A DNA stretch of 64,000 nucleotides from Sphingosinicella sp041916975 (GTDB taxonomy: Bacteria; Pseudomonadota; Alphaproteobacteria; Sphingomonadales; Sphingomonadaceae), in contig NZ_JAYRYK010000001.1 of assembly GCF_041916975.1 (NCBI RefSeq), positions 3,968,001 to 4,032,000 on the forward strand, in the 5' to 3' direction. The notes beneath the pieces are model-generated. The model had not been told where the DNA came from, did no database searches, and saw only the letters and a list, made by a program, of their open reading frames with translations. Position 1 is the first letter of the stretch; each line of letters starts with the position of its first letter. Of the stretch, positions 24,064 through 32,695 are shown one piece after another. The translations under genes were made by a program, and so were the position numbers.

Positions 24064-24945
24064 CTACGGCGTGACGGTTTCGGCCTTGGGCTCGTCCGCT
24101 TCAGATTCGGGTGCAGGTGCTTCGTCTGCAGCGGGTACGGGGCTATCCGCGGGATCGGACGCCGCAACATTTTCACTGGGCACGGCCCCGGACGGGGTCT
24201 CTTCGTCGAAGGTCGGCGTGAAATTGTCTTCCGGCGGATCGCCATCGTAGATATCGCTGAGGCGCTGTTGGAGATAGGCGGCGCGGACCGTCGCATATTC
24301 GTCGAGCGCCGTGGCGAGCAGTGGGTCCGCAGTATCGATGAGGCGCGAGCGCAGATCGATCGCCTCGCCGGCGGTGACGCCGATCCGCTCGGTGCCATTG
24401 AGGCCCGCAACATGCTTCTGGAATTTCGGCCACGGGTCCGTCACCGAATCGACGCCGAAGCCGACGGTGTCGCGAAGCGTCGAGGGGCCGAGCAGGGGGA
24501 GCATGATATAGGGCCCGGAGCCGACGCCCCACGCTGCGAGCGTCTGGCCGAAATCCTCTTCCTGCTTGGGAAGGCCCATCTCGGTGGCGTGATCGAAGAG
24601 GCCGGCGACGCCGAACGTCGAGTTGATCATGAAACGGTCGACGGCGCGGAAGGCCACCTTGAACTTGCCCTGCAGCACGGCGTTGATGAACGACAGCGGC
24701 TCGTCGACATTGTCGAGCGCGTTCGAGACGCCGCGGCGTGCGATGCCGGGGACGACGGCACGGTAGCCCTGCGTCACCGGCTTGATGACCGCCGTGTCGA
24801 CGCCCTTGTTGAACGAATAGATCGCCCGGTTGGTCTTTTCGAACCGGTCCAGTTCCGCTTCCGAAACGCCTCCCGGCGTCGTTACGCAGCCGGCCAGAAG
24901 CGGTGCGGCGATCAGGGCGGTGAAAGACAAGATGCGAGCGGACAT
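24064..24945 (-). CDS. mlaA: MlaA/VacJ family outer-membrane lipoprotein
   Basis: 293 aa. The signal peptide ends with lipobox LLAGC (Cys20). The MlaA domain follows: FEKTNRAIYSFNKGVD, VDEPLSFINAVLQGK, then FMINSTFGVAGLFDHATEMGL and GPYIMLPLLGPSTLRDTVG, the most conserved block of the family. MlaA sits in the outer membrane with porins and removes misplaced phospholipids, handing them to MlaC. A roughly 70-residue acidic Pro/Glu/Ala tail after the domain is not part of the core. The other mla genes are not adjacent. Divergent from sahR. Confidence 0.92.
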   Translation of the reverse strand: MSARILSFTALIAAPLLAGCVTTPGGVSEAELDRFEKTNRAIYSFNKGVDTAVIKPVTQGYRAVVPGIARRGVSNALDNVDEPLSFINAVLQGKFKVAFRAVDRFMINSTFGVAGLFDHATEMGLPKQEEDFGQTLAAWGVGSGPYIMLPLLGPSTLRDTVGFGVDSVTDPWPKFQKHVAGLNGTERIGVTAGEAIDLRSRLIDTADPLLATALDEYATVRAAYLQQRLSDIYDGDPPEDNFTPTFDEETPSGAVPSENVAASDPADSPVPAADEAPAPESEADEPKAETVTP

Positions 24946-25024
24946 AGGGCTTCCCGGATAACGCTGGGCGACAAGGCGCGGAACGTAGAGTTCCCCGATA
25001 GGGCGTGACAACGTATTTCGTTCA

Positions 25025-25053
25025 TTGACCACATATAAAGATATCTTTATATC
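25025..25053 (+). promoter_or_regulatory. sahR-metF-metH promoter overlapped by a 20-bp palindromic operator
   Basis: TTGACC (25025-25030), a 17-bp spacer and TATATC (25048-25053) form a near-consensus promoter. The perfect palindrome ATATAAAGATATCTTTATAT at 25033-25052 covers the spacer and most of the -10 box, an ideal place for repression. The start point expected 7-8 bp after the -10 box coincides with the ATG at 25061, and no ribosome site is present, so the mRNA may be leaderless. Binding of the ArsR-type regulator encoded just downstream is inferred. Confidence 0.8.
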
Positions 25054-25060
25054 CCTTTTT

Positions 25061-26008
25061 ATGCAGCCTGCGCTCGACCTTTTCCGTGCTCTCGCCGATC
25101 CGTCAAGGCTTCGGATCATGGCGCTCGTGCGGTCGATGGAGTTGTCGATCGGTGAACTGGCCGAGGTGCTGGGGCAATCGCAGCCGCGTGTTTCGCGGCA
25201 TGTGCGCATTCTCGCTGAGGCGGGGCTTCTCGTGCGGCACAAGGAAGGCGCATGGGTTTTCCTGCGGATCGAAGGCGCGGGGCTCGCGGGCGAGGTCGGC
25301 GCGCTTCTGGATCGTATGCTGGACGGCAGTGCTGCCGTCGCCGCCGACGCGCGGCGGCTCGACGAGATTCGTGCGCGCCGCGTTGCGGAAATGCACAGCT
25401 ATTTCGATGCCCATGCCGAGGGCTGGGACGGCATTCGTTCGATGCACGTCTCCGATGGCGAGGTCGAGGCCGCGATCCTGCGCGCGCTTGCGGCGCGGCC
25501 CGTGGGCTATCTGCTCGATATCGGCACGGGAACGGGGCGGATGCTTGAACTGCTCGCGCCCGGATCGCAGGGCGCGGTCGGCGTCGATCGCAGTGCGGAC
25601 ATGCTCCGCGTCGCGCGCGGCAAGCTGGAAGCGGCTCGGCTCGGGCACTGCGAGGTGCGGCAGGCCGATATGTATGCGCTGCCGCAGGCGGACGGCAGCA
25701 TCGATACCGTGCTGCTGCACCAGGTTCTGCACTATGCGGACAATCCCGCGGCCGCGATCACCGAGGCGGGGCGCGTGCTCGCGCCGGGCGGGCGACTGCT
25801 CGTGATCGATTTCGCGCCGCACACGCTTGAGGAACTGCGTTCGAATCACGCGCACACGCGCCTTGGTTTCGCCGACGAGGCGGTGCTCGGCTGGATGCGC
25901 GAAAGCGGTCTTGAAGGCCGTGTTGTTGATCATCTGAAAGGGGGCACGTTGACCGTCAGCATCTGGCTTGGGGAAAAGGCCCCGCTCGCGAAAAGGAAAG
26001 CGGCATGA
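25061..26008 (+). CDS. sahR: ArsR-family regulator fused to a SAM-methyltransferase-like domain (SahR type)
   Basis: 315 aa. Residues 5-70 are an ArsR winged helix-turn-helix (LFRALADPSRLRIMALV, recognition helix QSQPRVSRHVRILAEAGL, wing HKEGAWVFLRI). Residues from about 115 form a class I methyltransferase fold with the SAM-loop LLDIGTGTGRMLELL. SahR regulators of this architecture sense S-adenosylhomocysteine and control methionine-cycle genes; assignment here rests on domain order, the adjacent operator palindrome and the metF-metH neighbours. The ATG at 25061 is required to keep the HTH intact. Its stop overlaps the metF start (ATGA). It could also be a methyltransferase acting on another substrate, but operon context favours regulation. 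Confidence 0.85.
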   Translation: MQPALDLFRALADPSRLRIMALVRSMELSIGELAEVLGQSQPRVSRHVRILAEAGLLVRHKEGAWVFLRIEGAGLAGEVGALLDRMLDGSAAVAADARRLDEIRARRVAEMHSYFDAHAEGWDGIRSMHVSDGEVEAAILRALAARPVGYLLDIGTGTGRMLELLAPGSQGAVGVDRSADMLRVARGKLEAARLGHCEVRQADMYALPQADGSIDTVLLHQVLHYADNPAAAITEAGRVLAPGGRLLVIDFAPHTLEELRSNHAHTRLGFADEAVLGWMRESGLEGRVVDHLKGGTLTVSIWLGEKAPLAKRKAA

Positions 26009-26922
26009 TCCTGACGCTCGACCAGATGACGGAAGCGCAGAACGCCGTCCGCCAGCCTTTGTTCGCGGATCTGCGCGGCGACATTGCCGTCTCGTTCGAA
26101 TTCTTCCCGCCGAAAACGGAGAAGATGGAGGAGACGCTGTGGGATTCGATCAAGACGCTTGAGCCGCTTGAGCCGCGTTTCGTCTCCGTCACATACGGTG
26201 CGGGTGGTTCGACGCGCGAACGCACGCACGCCACGGTTTCGCGCCTCGTGCGCGAAACGACGCTGACGCCCGCCGCGCATCTGACCTGCGTCGACGCCTC
26301 ACGCGGCGAGATTGACGATGTCGCGCGTGCCTATTGGGACGCGGGCGTTCGCCATATCGTCGCGCTGCGCGGTGATCCGCCGCGCGCGGGCGAACGATTC
26401 GTGCCGCATCCAGACGGATACGAGAACGCCGCCGCGCTCGTCGCGGGGCTTCGCCGCGTCGCGGATTTCGAGATCAGCGTTGCCGCCTATCCGGAAATGC
26501 ACCCTGAAGCCGCGAGCATCGCGCAGGATCTCGACAATCTGAAGCGCAAGCTGGACGCGGGCGCACACCGCGCGATCACGCAGTTCTTCTTCGAGCCCGA
26601 AACCTATTTCCGCTTCCGCGACAACGCCGCCGCCGCCGGGCTGAACGCCGAGATCGTGCCGGGCATCCTGCCGGTCAGCAATTTCGCGCAGACGAAACGC
26701 ATGGCGGAGATGTGCGGCACAGCGATTCCGGGGTGGATGGGACGACTGTTCGACGGCCTTGAGGAACGGCCCGCCGCGCGCGGTCTCGTCGCCGCCACGG
26801 TTGCCGCCGAATTCTGCCGCCGCCTGTATGCGGGTGGTGTTCGCGAATTCCATTTCTACACATTGAATCGTGCGGATCTCAGCTATGCGATCTGCCATAT
26901 GCTCGGAAAGCGCGCGGCATGA
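26005..26922 (+). CDS. metF: 5,10-methylenetetrahydrofolate reductase
   Basis: 305 aa TIM-barrel flavoprotein that reduces methylene-THF to methyl-THF, the methyl donor for methionine synthase. FEFFPPKTEKMEETLW near residue 30 carries the catalytic Glu of the family. SVTYGAGGSTRERTH, HLTCVDASRGEID and RDNAAAAGLNAEIVPGILPV follow. It has a longer N-terminus than E. coli MetF but is otherwise full length. Both ends overlap neighbours by ATGA, so it is tightly coupled to sahR and metH1. Confidence 0.96.
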   Translation: MILTLDQMTEAQNAVRQPLFADLRGDIAVSFEFFPPKTEKMEETLWDSIKTLEPLEPRFVSVTYGAGGSTRERTHATVSRLVRETTLTPAAHLTCVDASRGEIDDVARAYWDAGVRHIVALRGDPPRAGERFVPHPDGYENAAALVAGLRRVADFEISVAAYPEMHPEAASIAQDLDNLKRKLDAGAHRAITQFFFEPETYFRFRDNAAAAGLNAEIVPGILPVSNFAQTKRMAEMCGTAIPGWMGRLFDGLEERPAARGLVAATVAAEFCRRLYAGGVREFHFYTLNRADLSYAICHMLGKRAA

Positions 26923-27965
26923 CGAATGCAGCGGAAAGACTTCGCGCGGAAGCCGCAAAGCGCATCCTGATCAACGACGGCGCGTTCGGCACGGCGATCC
27001 AGACCTATGGGCTGGATGAGGCGGCCTATCGCGGCAATTACGATCTCGGCCACGATCAGAAGGGCAACAACGATCTTCTGGTCTTGACCCGCCCCGACAT
27101 CGTGCGCGCGATCACGCGCGGCTATGCCGATGCGGGCGCGGACATTCTTGCGACCAACACGTTCAACGCCAACCGGATCAGCCAGGCGGATTACGGCGCC
27201 GAGCACCTGGTCGCGGAGATGAACCACGCCGCTGCACGCATCGCGCGCGAGGAAGCGGATGCCGCGACCGCGCGGGACGGAAAGCCCCGGTTTGTCGCGG
27301 GTGCCATCGGGCCGACGAACAAGACGCTGTCGCTGTCACCCGATGTGAACGACCCCGGTTTCCGGGCGGTGTCGTTCGACGAGGTGAAAGACGTTTACAA
27401 GGAACAGGCCGAAGCCCTGCTCGATGCGGGCTCGGATTTCATCCTCATTGAAACGATCTTCGACACGCTGAACGCCAAGGCCGCGATCATGGGCATCATC
27501 GAACTCGGCGAAACGCGCGGCGAGCGTATCCCGATGATGATCTCGATGACGATCACCGACATGTCGGGCCGCAATCTTTCGGGCCATTCGGTCGAGGCGT
27601 TCTGGTACGCCGTGCGCCATGCCGAGCCGGTGACGATCGGGCTCAACTGCTCTTTCGGCGCGAAGGAACTTCGCCCGCACGTGCAGGCGCTCTCCCGCAT
27701 CGCCGATACGCTGGTGATGGTCTATCCGAACGCGGGGCTCCCGAACGAACTCGGCCAGTACGACGAAGCGCCGGATACGACAGGCGGCATGATCCACGAA
27801 TGGGCGGAGTCCGGGCTCATCAACATCGTCGGCGGCTGCTGCGGCACGACCGCCGCACACATCGCGGCGATGGCGAAAGCCGTGGAGGGCCTGCCGCCCC
27901 GCGCCATTCCGCACCCCGAACCGGCGATGCACCTCGCTGGGCTCGACGCTTTCACACTCGCCTGA
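26919..27965 (+). CDS. metH: Methionine synthase, homocysteine-binding (N-terminal) part as a separate protein
   Basis: 348 aa. This is the homocysteine S-methyltransferase domain of cobalamin-dependent MetH encoded on its own. It begins RILINDGAFGTAIQTYGL. The zinc ligands are C244 in GLNCSFGAKE and C307/C308 in VGGCCGTTAAHI; zinc activates the homocysteine thiol. It must work with the 870-aa protein encoded 10 bp downstream, which holds the folate, cobalamin and activation domains. Splitting MetH here is regular in several alphaproteobacterial lineages. The start overlaps the metF stop (ATGA). Confidence 0.93.
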   Translation: MTNAAERLRAEAAKRILINDGAFGTAIQTYGLDEAAYRGNYDLGHDQKGNNDLLVLTRPDIVRAITRGYADAGADILATNTFNANRISQADYGAEHLVAEMNHAAARIAREEADAATARDGKPRFVAGAIGPTNKTLSLSPDVNDPGFRAVSFDEVKDVYKEQAEALLDAGSDFILIETIFDTLNAKAAIMGIIELGETRGERIPMMISMTITDMSGRNLSGHSVEAFWYAVRHAEPVTIGLNCSFGAKELRPHVQALSRIADTLVMVYPNAGLPNELGQYDEAPDTTGGMIHEWAESGLINIVGGCCGTTAAHIAAMAKAVEGLPPRAIPHPEPAMHLAGLDAFTLA

Positions 27966-27975
27966 ACTGAACATC

Positions 27976-30588
27976 ATGACAGACAACACCGCGCGCTTTG
28001 TGAATATCGGCGAGCGCACCAATGTTACCGGCTCGGCGAAGTTCAAGAAGCTGATCATGGCGGGCGACTACACAACCGCCATCGAGGTCGCGCGCGATCA
28101 GGTGGAGAACGGCGCGCAGATCATCGACGTCAATATGGACGAGGGCCTGCTCGATTCAGAACAGGCGATGGAGACCTATCTGAAGTTGCTCGCGGCCGAG
28201 CCCGATATCAGCCGCGTGCCGGTGATGATCGACAGCTCGAAATGGAGCGTGATCGAGGCGGGCCTTAAGTGCGTGACCGGCAAGCCGATCGTGAATTCGA
28301 TCAGCATGAAGGAAGGCGAGGAAGCTTTCCTTGAGGCGGCGCGGAAAGTACGCGCTTATGGTGCCGCCGCCGTCGTGATGGCGTTCGACGAGGTGGGGCA
28401 GGCGGATACCGCTGCGCGCAAGGTCGAGATTTGCGAGCGCGCGTACAAGCTGCTCACCGCGAACGGATTCCCACCTGAGGATATCATCTTCGACCCTAAC
28501 ATCTTCGCTGTGGCGACAGGGATCGAGGAGCACAACAACTACGGCGTCGATTTCATCGAGGCGACGCGTGAAATCCGGAAGCGCTGTCCGTACGTGCATA
28601 TTTCCGGCGGGCTTTCAAATCTCTCGTTCAGCTTCCGGGGCAACGAGCCCGTGCGCCGGGCGATGCACAGCGTATTCCTCTTTCATGCCATTCCGGCGGG
28701 CATGGACATGGCGATCGTCAACGCGGGGCAACTCGACGTTTACGACACGATCGATCCCGAACTCCGCGAGGCATGCGAGGACGTGGTGCTCAACCGCCGC
28801 CCGGATGCGACCGAGCGCCTGCTGGAGATCGCCGAGCGATTCCGTGGCGGTGTCGGCCAGGCGGCGGAAAAGGCAACCGAGGAATGGCGGACGCTGCCGG
28901 TGCAGAAGCGCCTTGAACATGCGCTGGTGAAGGGCCTCGACGCGCATGTGATCGACGACACCGAGGAAGCGCGGCAGCAGTTCGCGCGTCCGATCGAGGT
29001 GATCGAAGGTCCGCTGATGGCGGGCATGTCCGTGGTCGGCGACCTGTTCGGTTCGGGCAAGATGTTCCTGCCGCAGGTGGTGAAATCGGCGCGCGTGATG
29101 AAGAAGGCGGTGGCACATCTCATTCCGTTCATCGAGGCGGAGAAGGACGAGGGATCGCGTGCCAAGGGTCGTATCGTGATGGCGACCGTGAAGGGCGACG
29201 TTCACGATATCGGCAAGAACATCGTCGGCGTCGTGCTCCAGTGCAACAATTTCGAGGTCATCGACCTTGGCGTGATGGTGCCGTTCCAGACCATTCTGAA
29301 AACCGCGCGTGAACAAAACGCCGACATGATCGGCCTTTCGGGCCTGATCACACCGTCGCTCGACGAGATGGTGACGGTCGCGGCCGAGATGGAGCGCGAG
29401 GGGTTCACGATGCCGCTGCTGATCGGCGGCGCGACGACGAGCCGCGTGCATACCGCGCTCAAGATCGAACCGGTCTATTCGGGGCCGACGCTGCATGTTC
29501 TCGATGCGAGCCGCGCCGTCGGCGTGGCGAGCGCGCTCACCTCCGACAACATGAAGGGCAAGCTCGTCGACGAGACGCGCGCCGAATACGCGATGATCCG
29601 CGAGGAGCGTGCGAGCCGGGGCGAAGGCAGGCTGGTGAGCATCGCCGACGCGCGCGCGAACGGTTTTCCGGCCGATTTCTCGGCGCATCCGCCGGTGAAG
29701 CCCGCCACCTCGGGCACCCGCGTGATCGACGATGTGACGGTGGACACGCTGATCCCGTACATCGACTGGACGCCGTTTTTCCGCGCATGGGAACTCGCTG
29801 GCAACTACCCCGCCATTCTCGATGACGAGATTGTCGGCGAAAGTGCGCGGTCGCTGTTCGCGGACGCCGAGAAGATGCTCGCGCAGATCGCGGGCGAACG
29901 CTGGCTTACCGCGCGCGGTGTCGTCGGCTTCTGGCCGGTGCGGCGCGAGGGCGACGATGTCGTTGTGTTCTCGGATGAGAGCCGCACGAACGCGATCGGC
30001 CGCTTCGCCATGCTTCGCCAGCAGATTGAGAAGCGCGCGGGCCGCCATAACATGTGCCTTGCCGATTTCATCTCGCCGGAGGCGGACTGGATCGGCGGTT
30101 TCGCGGTGACGGGCGGGGAGGGGATCGACCTTCATTCCGAACGCTTCCGCCGCGCGCATGACGATTATTCGGACATCATGCTGAAGGCGCTCGCCGATCG
30201 TCTCGCCGAAGCCTTTGCCGAATATCTCCACGAGCGCGTGCGTCGCGAACTCTGGGGCTATGCGCCCGACGAGCGGCTGACGAACGAAGAGCTGATCAAG
30301 GAACGCTACATGGGCATCCGCCCGGCGCCTGGCTATCCGGCCTGCCCGGATCATACGCTGAAGCCCGAACTCTTCCGCCTGCTCGGCGCAACGGCGGCGA
30401 CCGGCATCATGCTCACGGAAGGGCTTGCAATGCTTCCCACCGCGAGTGTTTCCGGCTTCTATTTCGCGCATCCGGAGTCGTCGTATTTCGGTGTCGCGCG
30501 GATCGGGCGCGATCAGCTCGAGGATTACGCGGCGCGGCGCGGCGTTCCTGTCGAGGAAGCGGAACGCTGGCTTCGGCCGAACCTGTAG
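27976..30588 (+). CDS. metH: Methionine synthase, folate-, cobalamin- and activation-domain part
   Basis: 870 aa. Domain order: pterin-binding TIM barrel (about 5-270, starting FVNIGERTNVTGSAKF), cap domain (about 310-400), cobalamin-binding Rossmann domain with DVHDIG at 408-413 and H410 as the cobalt ligand, then the SAM-dependent reactivation domain (about 560-870, with ERYMGIRPAPGYPACPDH). Together with the preceding 348-aa protein it transfers methyl from methyl-THF to homocysteine. It is complete. It is the last gene of the sahR operon; no cobalamin riboswitch was recognised upstream. Confidence 0.95.
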   Translation: MTDNTARFVNIGERTNVTGSAKFKKLIMAGDYTTAIEVARDQVENGAQIIDVNMDEGLLDSEQAMETYLKLLAAEPDISRVPVMIDSSKWSVIEAGLKCVTGKPIVNSISMKEGEEAFLEAARKVRAYGAAAVVMAFDEVGQADTAARKVEICERAYKLLTANGFPPEDIIFDPNIFAVATGIEEHNNYGVDFIEATREIRKRCPYVHISGGLSNLSFSFRGNEPVRRAMHSVFLFHAIPAGMDMAIVNAGQLDVYDTIDPELREACEDVVLNRRPDATERLLEIAERFRGGVGQAAEKATEEWRTLPVQKRLEHALVKGLDAHVIDDTEEARQQFARPIEVIEGPLMAGMSVVGDLFGSGKMFLPQVVKSARVMKKAVAHLIPFIEAEKDEGSRAKGRIVMATVKGDVHDIGKNIVGVVLQCNNFEVIDLGVMVPFQTILKTAREQNADMIGLSGLITPSLDEMVTVAAEMEREGFTMPLLIGGATTSRVHTALKIEPVYSGPTLHVLDASRAVGVASALTSDNMKGKLVDETRAEYAMIREERASRGEGRLVSIADARANGFPADFSAHPPVKPATSGTRVIDDVTVDTLIPYIDWTPFFRAWELAGNYPAILDDEIVGESARSLFADAEKMLAQIAGERWLTARGVVGFWPVRREGDDVVVFSDESRTNAIGRFAMLRQQIEKRAGRHNMCLADFISPEADWIGGFAVTGGEGIDLHSERFRRAHDDYSDIMLKALADRLAEAFAEYLHERVRRELWGYAPDERLTNEELIKERYMGIRPAPGYPACPDHTLKPELFRLLGATAATGIMLTEGLAMLPTASVSGFYFAHPESSYFGVARIGRDQLEDYAARRGVPVEEAERWLRPNL

Positions 30589-30593
30589 CCATG

Positions 30594-30626
30594 AAAAACG
30601 CCGGCGGATCACGTGATCCACCGGCG
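30594..30626 (-). terminator. Intrinsic terminator of the calcium-repeat gene
   Basis: CGCCGG (30599-30604) and CCGGCG (30621-30626) flank the perfect palindrome GGATCACGTGATCC (30606-30619) with one mismatch between them. Read on the minus strand the stem is followed by TTTTT (30598-30594). It lies just after the metH stop, and may also hinder read-through from metH on the plus strand, though no T run follows there. Confidence 0.8.
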
Positions 30627-30688
30627 CATCCAGGGCATACGGAGAGGGAGAACGCTGCCGGATCAACGTCCGGCGTCGCAGGCTTCCG

Positions 30689-30925
30689 TTACTGAGCGTC
30701 GGGCTTGCCGTCGCCGTCAGCATCGACCGCATCGGGTTTGCCGTCGCCGTTCGTATCCCACGCATCGGCCTTGCCGTCGCCATTCGTATCCCACGCATCG
30801 GGCTTGCCGTCGCCGTTGGTGTCGATCGTCGGCGGCGCGTCTGCGCTCTGGGCAAAGGCCACTGCAGGAACGCCCGCTACCATCACGGCGCCGAGCGCCG
30901 CCCCAAGGAGCTTTTCGATTTTCAT
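30689..30925 (-). CDS. Small secreted protein with four calcium-binding-type repeats
   Basis: 78 aa from ATG at 30925. Signal peptide (hydrophobic residues about 6-24, VAFA-Q cleavage). The mature part is almost only four 11-residue units of the form DTNGDGKPDAW, each with the D-x-N-x-D-G-x-x-D spacing of thrombospondin type 3/dockerin calcium loops. It probably binds Ca2+ in the periplasm or outside the cell. No catalytic or anchor domain follows. The units are exact multiples of 33 bp. It has its own terminator at 30594-30626 and is convergent with metH. Confidence 0.75.
   Translation of the reverse strand: MKIEKLLGAALGAVMVAGVPAVAFAQSADAPPTIDTNGDGKPDAWDTNGDGKADAWDTNGDGKPDAVDADGDGKPDAQ
30692..30823. 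repeat. Four tandem 33-bp repeats in the calcium-repeat gene
   Basis: Four 33-bp copies end to end fill the last 44 codons of the gene. All read D(T/A)(N/D)GDGK(P/A)DA plus W, V or Q in translation, and the middle copies are nearly identical in DNA (shared core TTGCCGTCGCC). There are no unique spacers, so this is not a CRISPR array. Confidence 0.85.
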
Positions 30926-31076
30926 TTCAATCACCTTCGTCTGTCCGGTTCGCCCCCCGGCACGGCAAAGGTTGGCCGGACCCTGCGGTGAGACAACAGC
31001 CACGGCGATGAAATGCCCCGGCGGACGGACGGGAACGGCGTTCCGTTCGGCCTGCCGCGTTTTCGGCACAGCTCGT

Positions 31077-31829
31077 TCAGGCGAAGGTTTCGGAGGCCTC
31101 CACGGATTTCCATCCGCGCGTCGTGAGTCGTTCGATCGGACGGAAGCGGGTCTTGTAGCTCATGCGCTCGCAGCCCTCGATCCAGTAGCCGAGGTATACG
31201 TAATCGAGCGCGGCGGCGGCGGCCTGCCGGATGTGGTCCATGATGATGAAGGTGCCGAGGCCCGAGCGCGTGGGGTGTGCGGGATCGAAGAAGCTGTAGA
31301 CCATCGAAAGCCCGTCCGCCTGCCGATCGGTGAGGCAGCAGCCGATGAGGCGTCCCTGCCGACCGTCCACCATCGGCTCGCGATACTCGATGATGAGCGT
31401 GTTGACCGGCGTCTGCTCGACCATCTCCGCATAGTCGTACGCGTCCATGCGCGTCATGCCGCCTTCGGGGTGGCGCTGGCCGAGGTAGGCGCGGAGCAGA
31501 TCGAACTGCTCGGGCGTTGTCCACGGCTCGCAGATGCTGACCTCGATATCGTCGTTGCGGCGCAGGATGCGGCGCTGCGTCTGGCTTGGGGCGAAGCGCT
31601 GCGCGAGGACGCGCACGGAAACGCAGGCGTTGCAGCCCTCGCAGCTCGGTCGGTAGACGACGTTCTGGCTGCGCCGGAAGCCGATGCGCGACAGCGCCTC
31701 ATTGAGCTCCACTGCGTCTTCGCCGCGCAGCTCCGTGAAGACCTTGCGCTCCAGCTTGCCCGGCAGATAGGGGCAGGGGCTTGGCGCTGTCACGAAAAAT
31801 CGCGGGAATCGGAACGTTTGGTCAGTCAC
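31077..31829 (-). CDS. bpt: Aspartate/glutamate leucyltransferase (bacterial N-end rule)
   Basis: 250 aa Bpt-type transferase that adds leucine from Leu-tRNA to proteins starting with Asp or Glu, marking them for ClpS/ClpAP. It shows PCPYLPGKLERKVFTEL at the start, the Cys-rich RPSCEGCNACVSVRV motif, and the GNAT-like domain ending YLGYWIEGCERMSYKTRFRP. Residues 22-90 and 115-240 match the ATE N- and C-domains. It is the last gene of a minus-strand run; motB is 9 bp upstream. Confidence 0.94.
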   Translation of the reverse strand: MTDQTFRFPRFFVTAPSPCPYLPGKLERKVFTELRGEDAVELNEALSRIGFRRSQNVVYRPSCEGCNACVSVRVLAQRFAPSQTQRRILRRNDDIEVSICEPWTTPEQFDLLRAYLGQRHPEGGMTRMDAYDYAEMVEQTPVNTLIIEYREPMVDGRQGRLIGCCLTDRQADGLSMVYSFFDPAHPTRSGLGTFIIMDHIRQAAAAALDYVYLGYWIEGCERMSYKTRFRPIERLTTRGWKSVEASETFA

Positions 31830-31838
31830 GGCTGCGAA

Positions 31839-32675
31839 TTATGGTGCGATGTTGCCGGTTTGGGAAGGCATCGCCTGCACGGCTCGTCGCCCAGCGCTGG
31901 GAGCGAGCGCGGGTGGTTCATCGAGCAGGATGATGGTGATGCGCCGGTTCTCGGGCCGGGCAGGGGCATCGGGCAGCAGTGGCTGGCTCGCGGCACGGCC
32001 CGTCACGGCGGCGAAGCGGTCCGCTGGGACGCCGCCAGCCGCAAGGATGTCGCGCACGGCAATCGCGCGGCGCGCGGATAGCTGCCAATCATCTCCTTCG
32101 CCTGCGCTGTCGGTGTGCCCTTCGACGGCGATGCGGTTCGGCAGGGTGCCGATGCGTGCCGCGACGGTGCGGAATGCGTCGGGCGCCAGCGGCACGGCGC
32201 TGCCCTCCGCGAACATCGGGCGGAGGGCGGTGTCGGTGAGCTGGATGTGGACGCCGTCCGCGGCCGGTTCGAGGAGGACGTTGTCGGCAAGTGGCGCTAA
32301 GTCCGGGTCGGCGGCAAAGGCCGTGCGGATGTCGCGGAGCAGGGCGTCGGCGCGGGCGCGGGTCTTGTCGCTGGGCGCGAGCGAGACGGGCTCTGGGCCG
32401 CCGCTCGCGAACGCGACATCGCCTTCGGCGGCCGCACCGGCTGCGGGCGCTGCGACAGAGGGGGTGAAGTAGTCGGCGATGCCCTGGAGCGAGACTTTCT
32501 CCGAACTCGATATGAGCCAGAGCAGCATGAAGAAGGCCATCATCGCGGTGGCGAAGTCGGCGTAGGCGACCTTCCACTGCACGTTCACCGGCCGGACGCC
32601 GCGCGGCGTCTGTCGCGCGCGCCGCCGGATGACGGGACGCGCGTTCGCGGCGGGACGGAGGTGACGACTGGCCAT
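31839..32675 (-). CDS. motB: MotB-like proton-channel/peptidoglycan-binding protein (orphan)
   Basis: 278 aa. WKVAYADFATAMMAFFMLLWL is the single MotB transmembrane helix, with the proton-binding Asp at D40 (E. coli D32). A roughly 70-residue linker and plug region precede the C-terminal OmpA/MotB domain, with RIAVEGHTDSAG and the NRRITIILLDE end that bind peptidoglycan. MotB normally pairs with MotA as the flagellar stator, but no motA or flagellar gene lies in this window. motA may be elsewhere, or this protein may serve another ion-driven complex. The N-terminus has an unusual Arg-rich cytosolic tail. Confidence 0.85.
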   Translation of the reverse strand: MASRHLRPAANARPVIRRRARQTPRGVRPVNVQWKVAYADFATAMMAFFMLLWLISSSEKVSLQGIADYFTPSVAAPAAGAAAEGDVAFASGGPEPVSLAPSDKTRARADALLRDIRTAFAADPDLAPLADNVLLEPAADGVHIQLTDTALRPMFAEGSAVPLAPDAFRTVAARIGTLPNRIAVEGHTDSAGEGDDWQLSARRAIAVRDILAAGGVPADRFAAVTGRAASQPLLPDAPARPENRRITIILLDEPPALAPSAGRRAVQAMPSQTGNIAP

Positions 32676-32695
32676 TGCGGGGCCAAGTCTAGCCC

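Noticed and set aside
24946..25060. A cobalamin or SAM riboswitch upstream of the met operon
   Set aside because: The gap before the ATG at 25061 is short, the start point appears to coincide with the ATG, and no riboswitch core sequence is visible.
30692..30823. Regular 33-bp repeats as a possible CRISPR array
   Set aside because: The copies are contiguous with no unique spacers and encode in-frame calcium loops.
28615..30855. A 746-codon minus-strand frame over metH
   Set aside because: Antisense shadow of metH; it also runs through the terminator and repeat gene.
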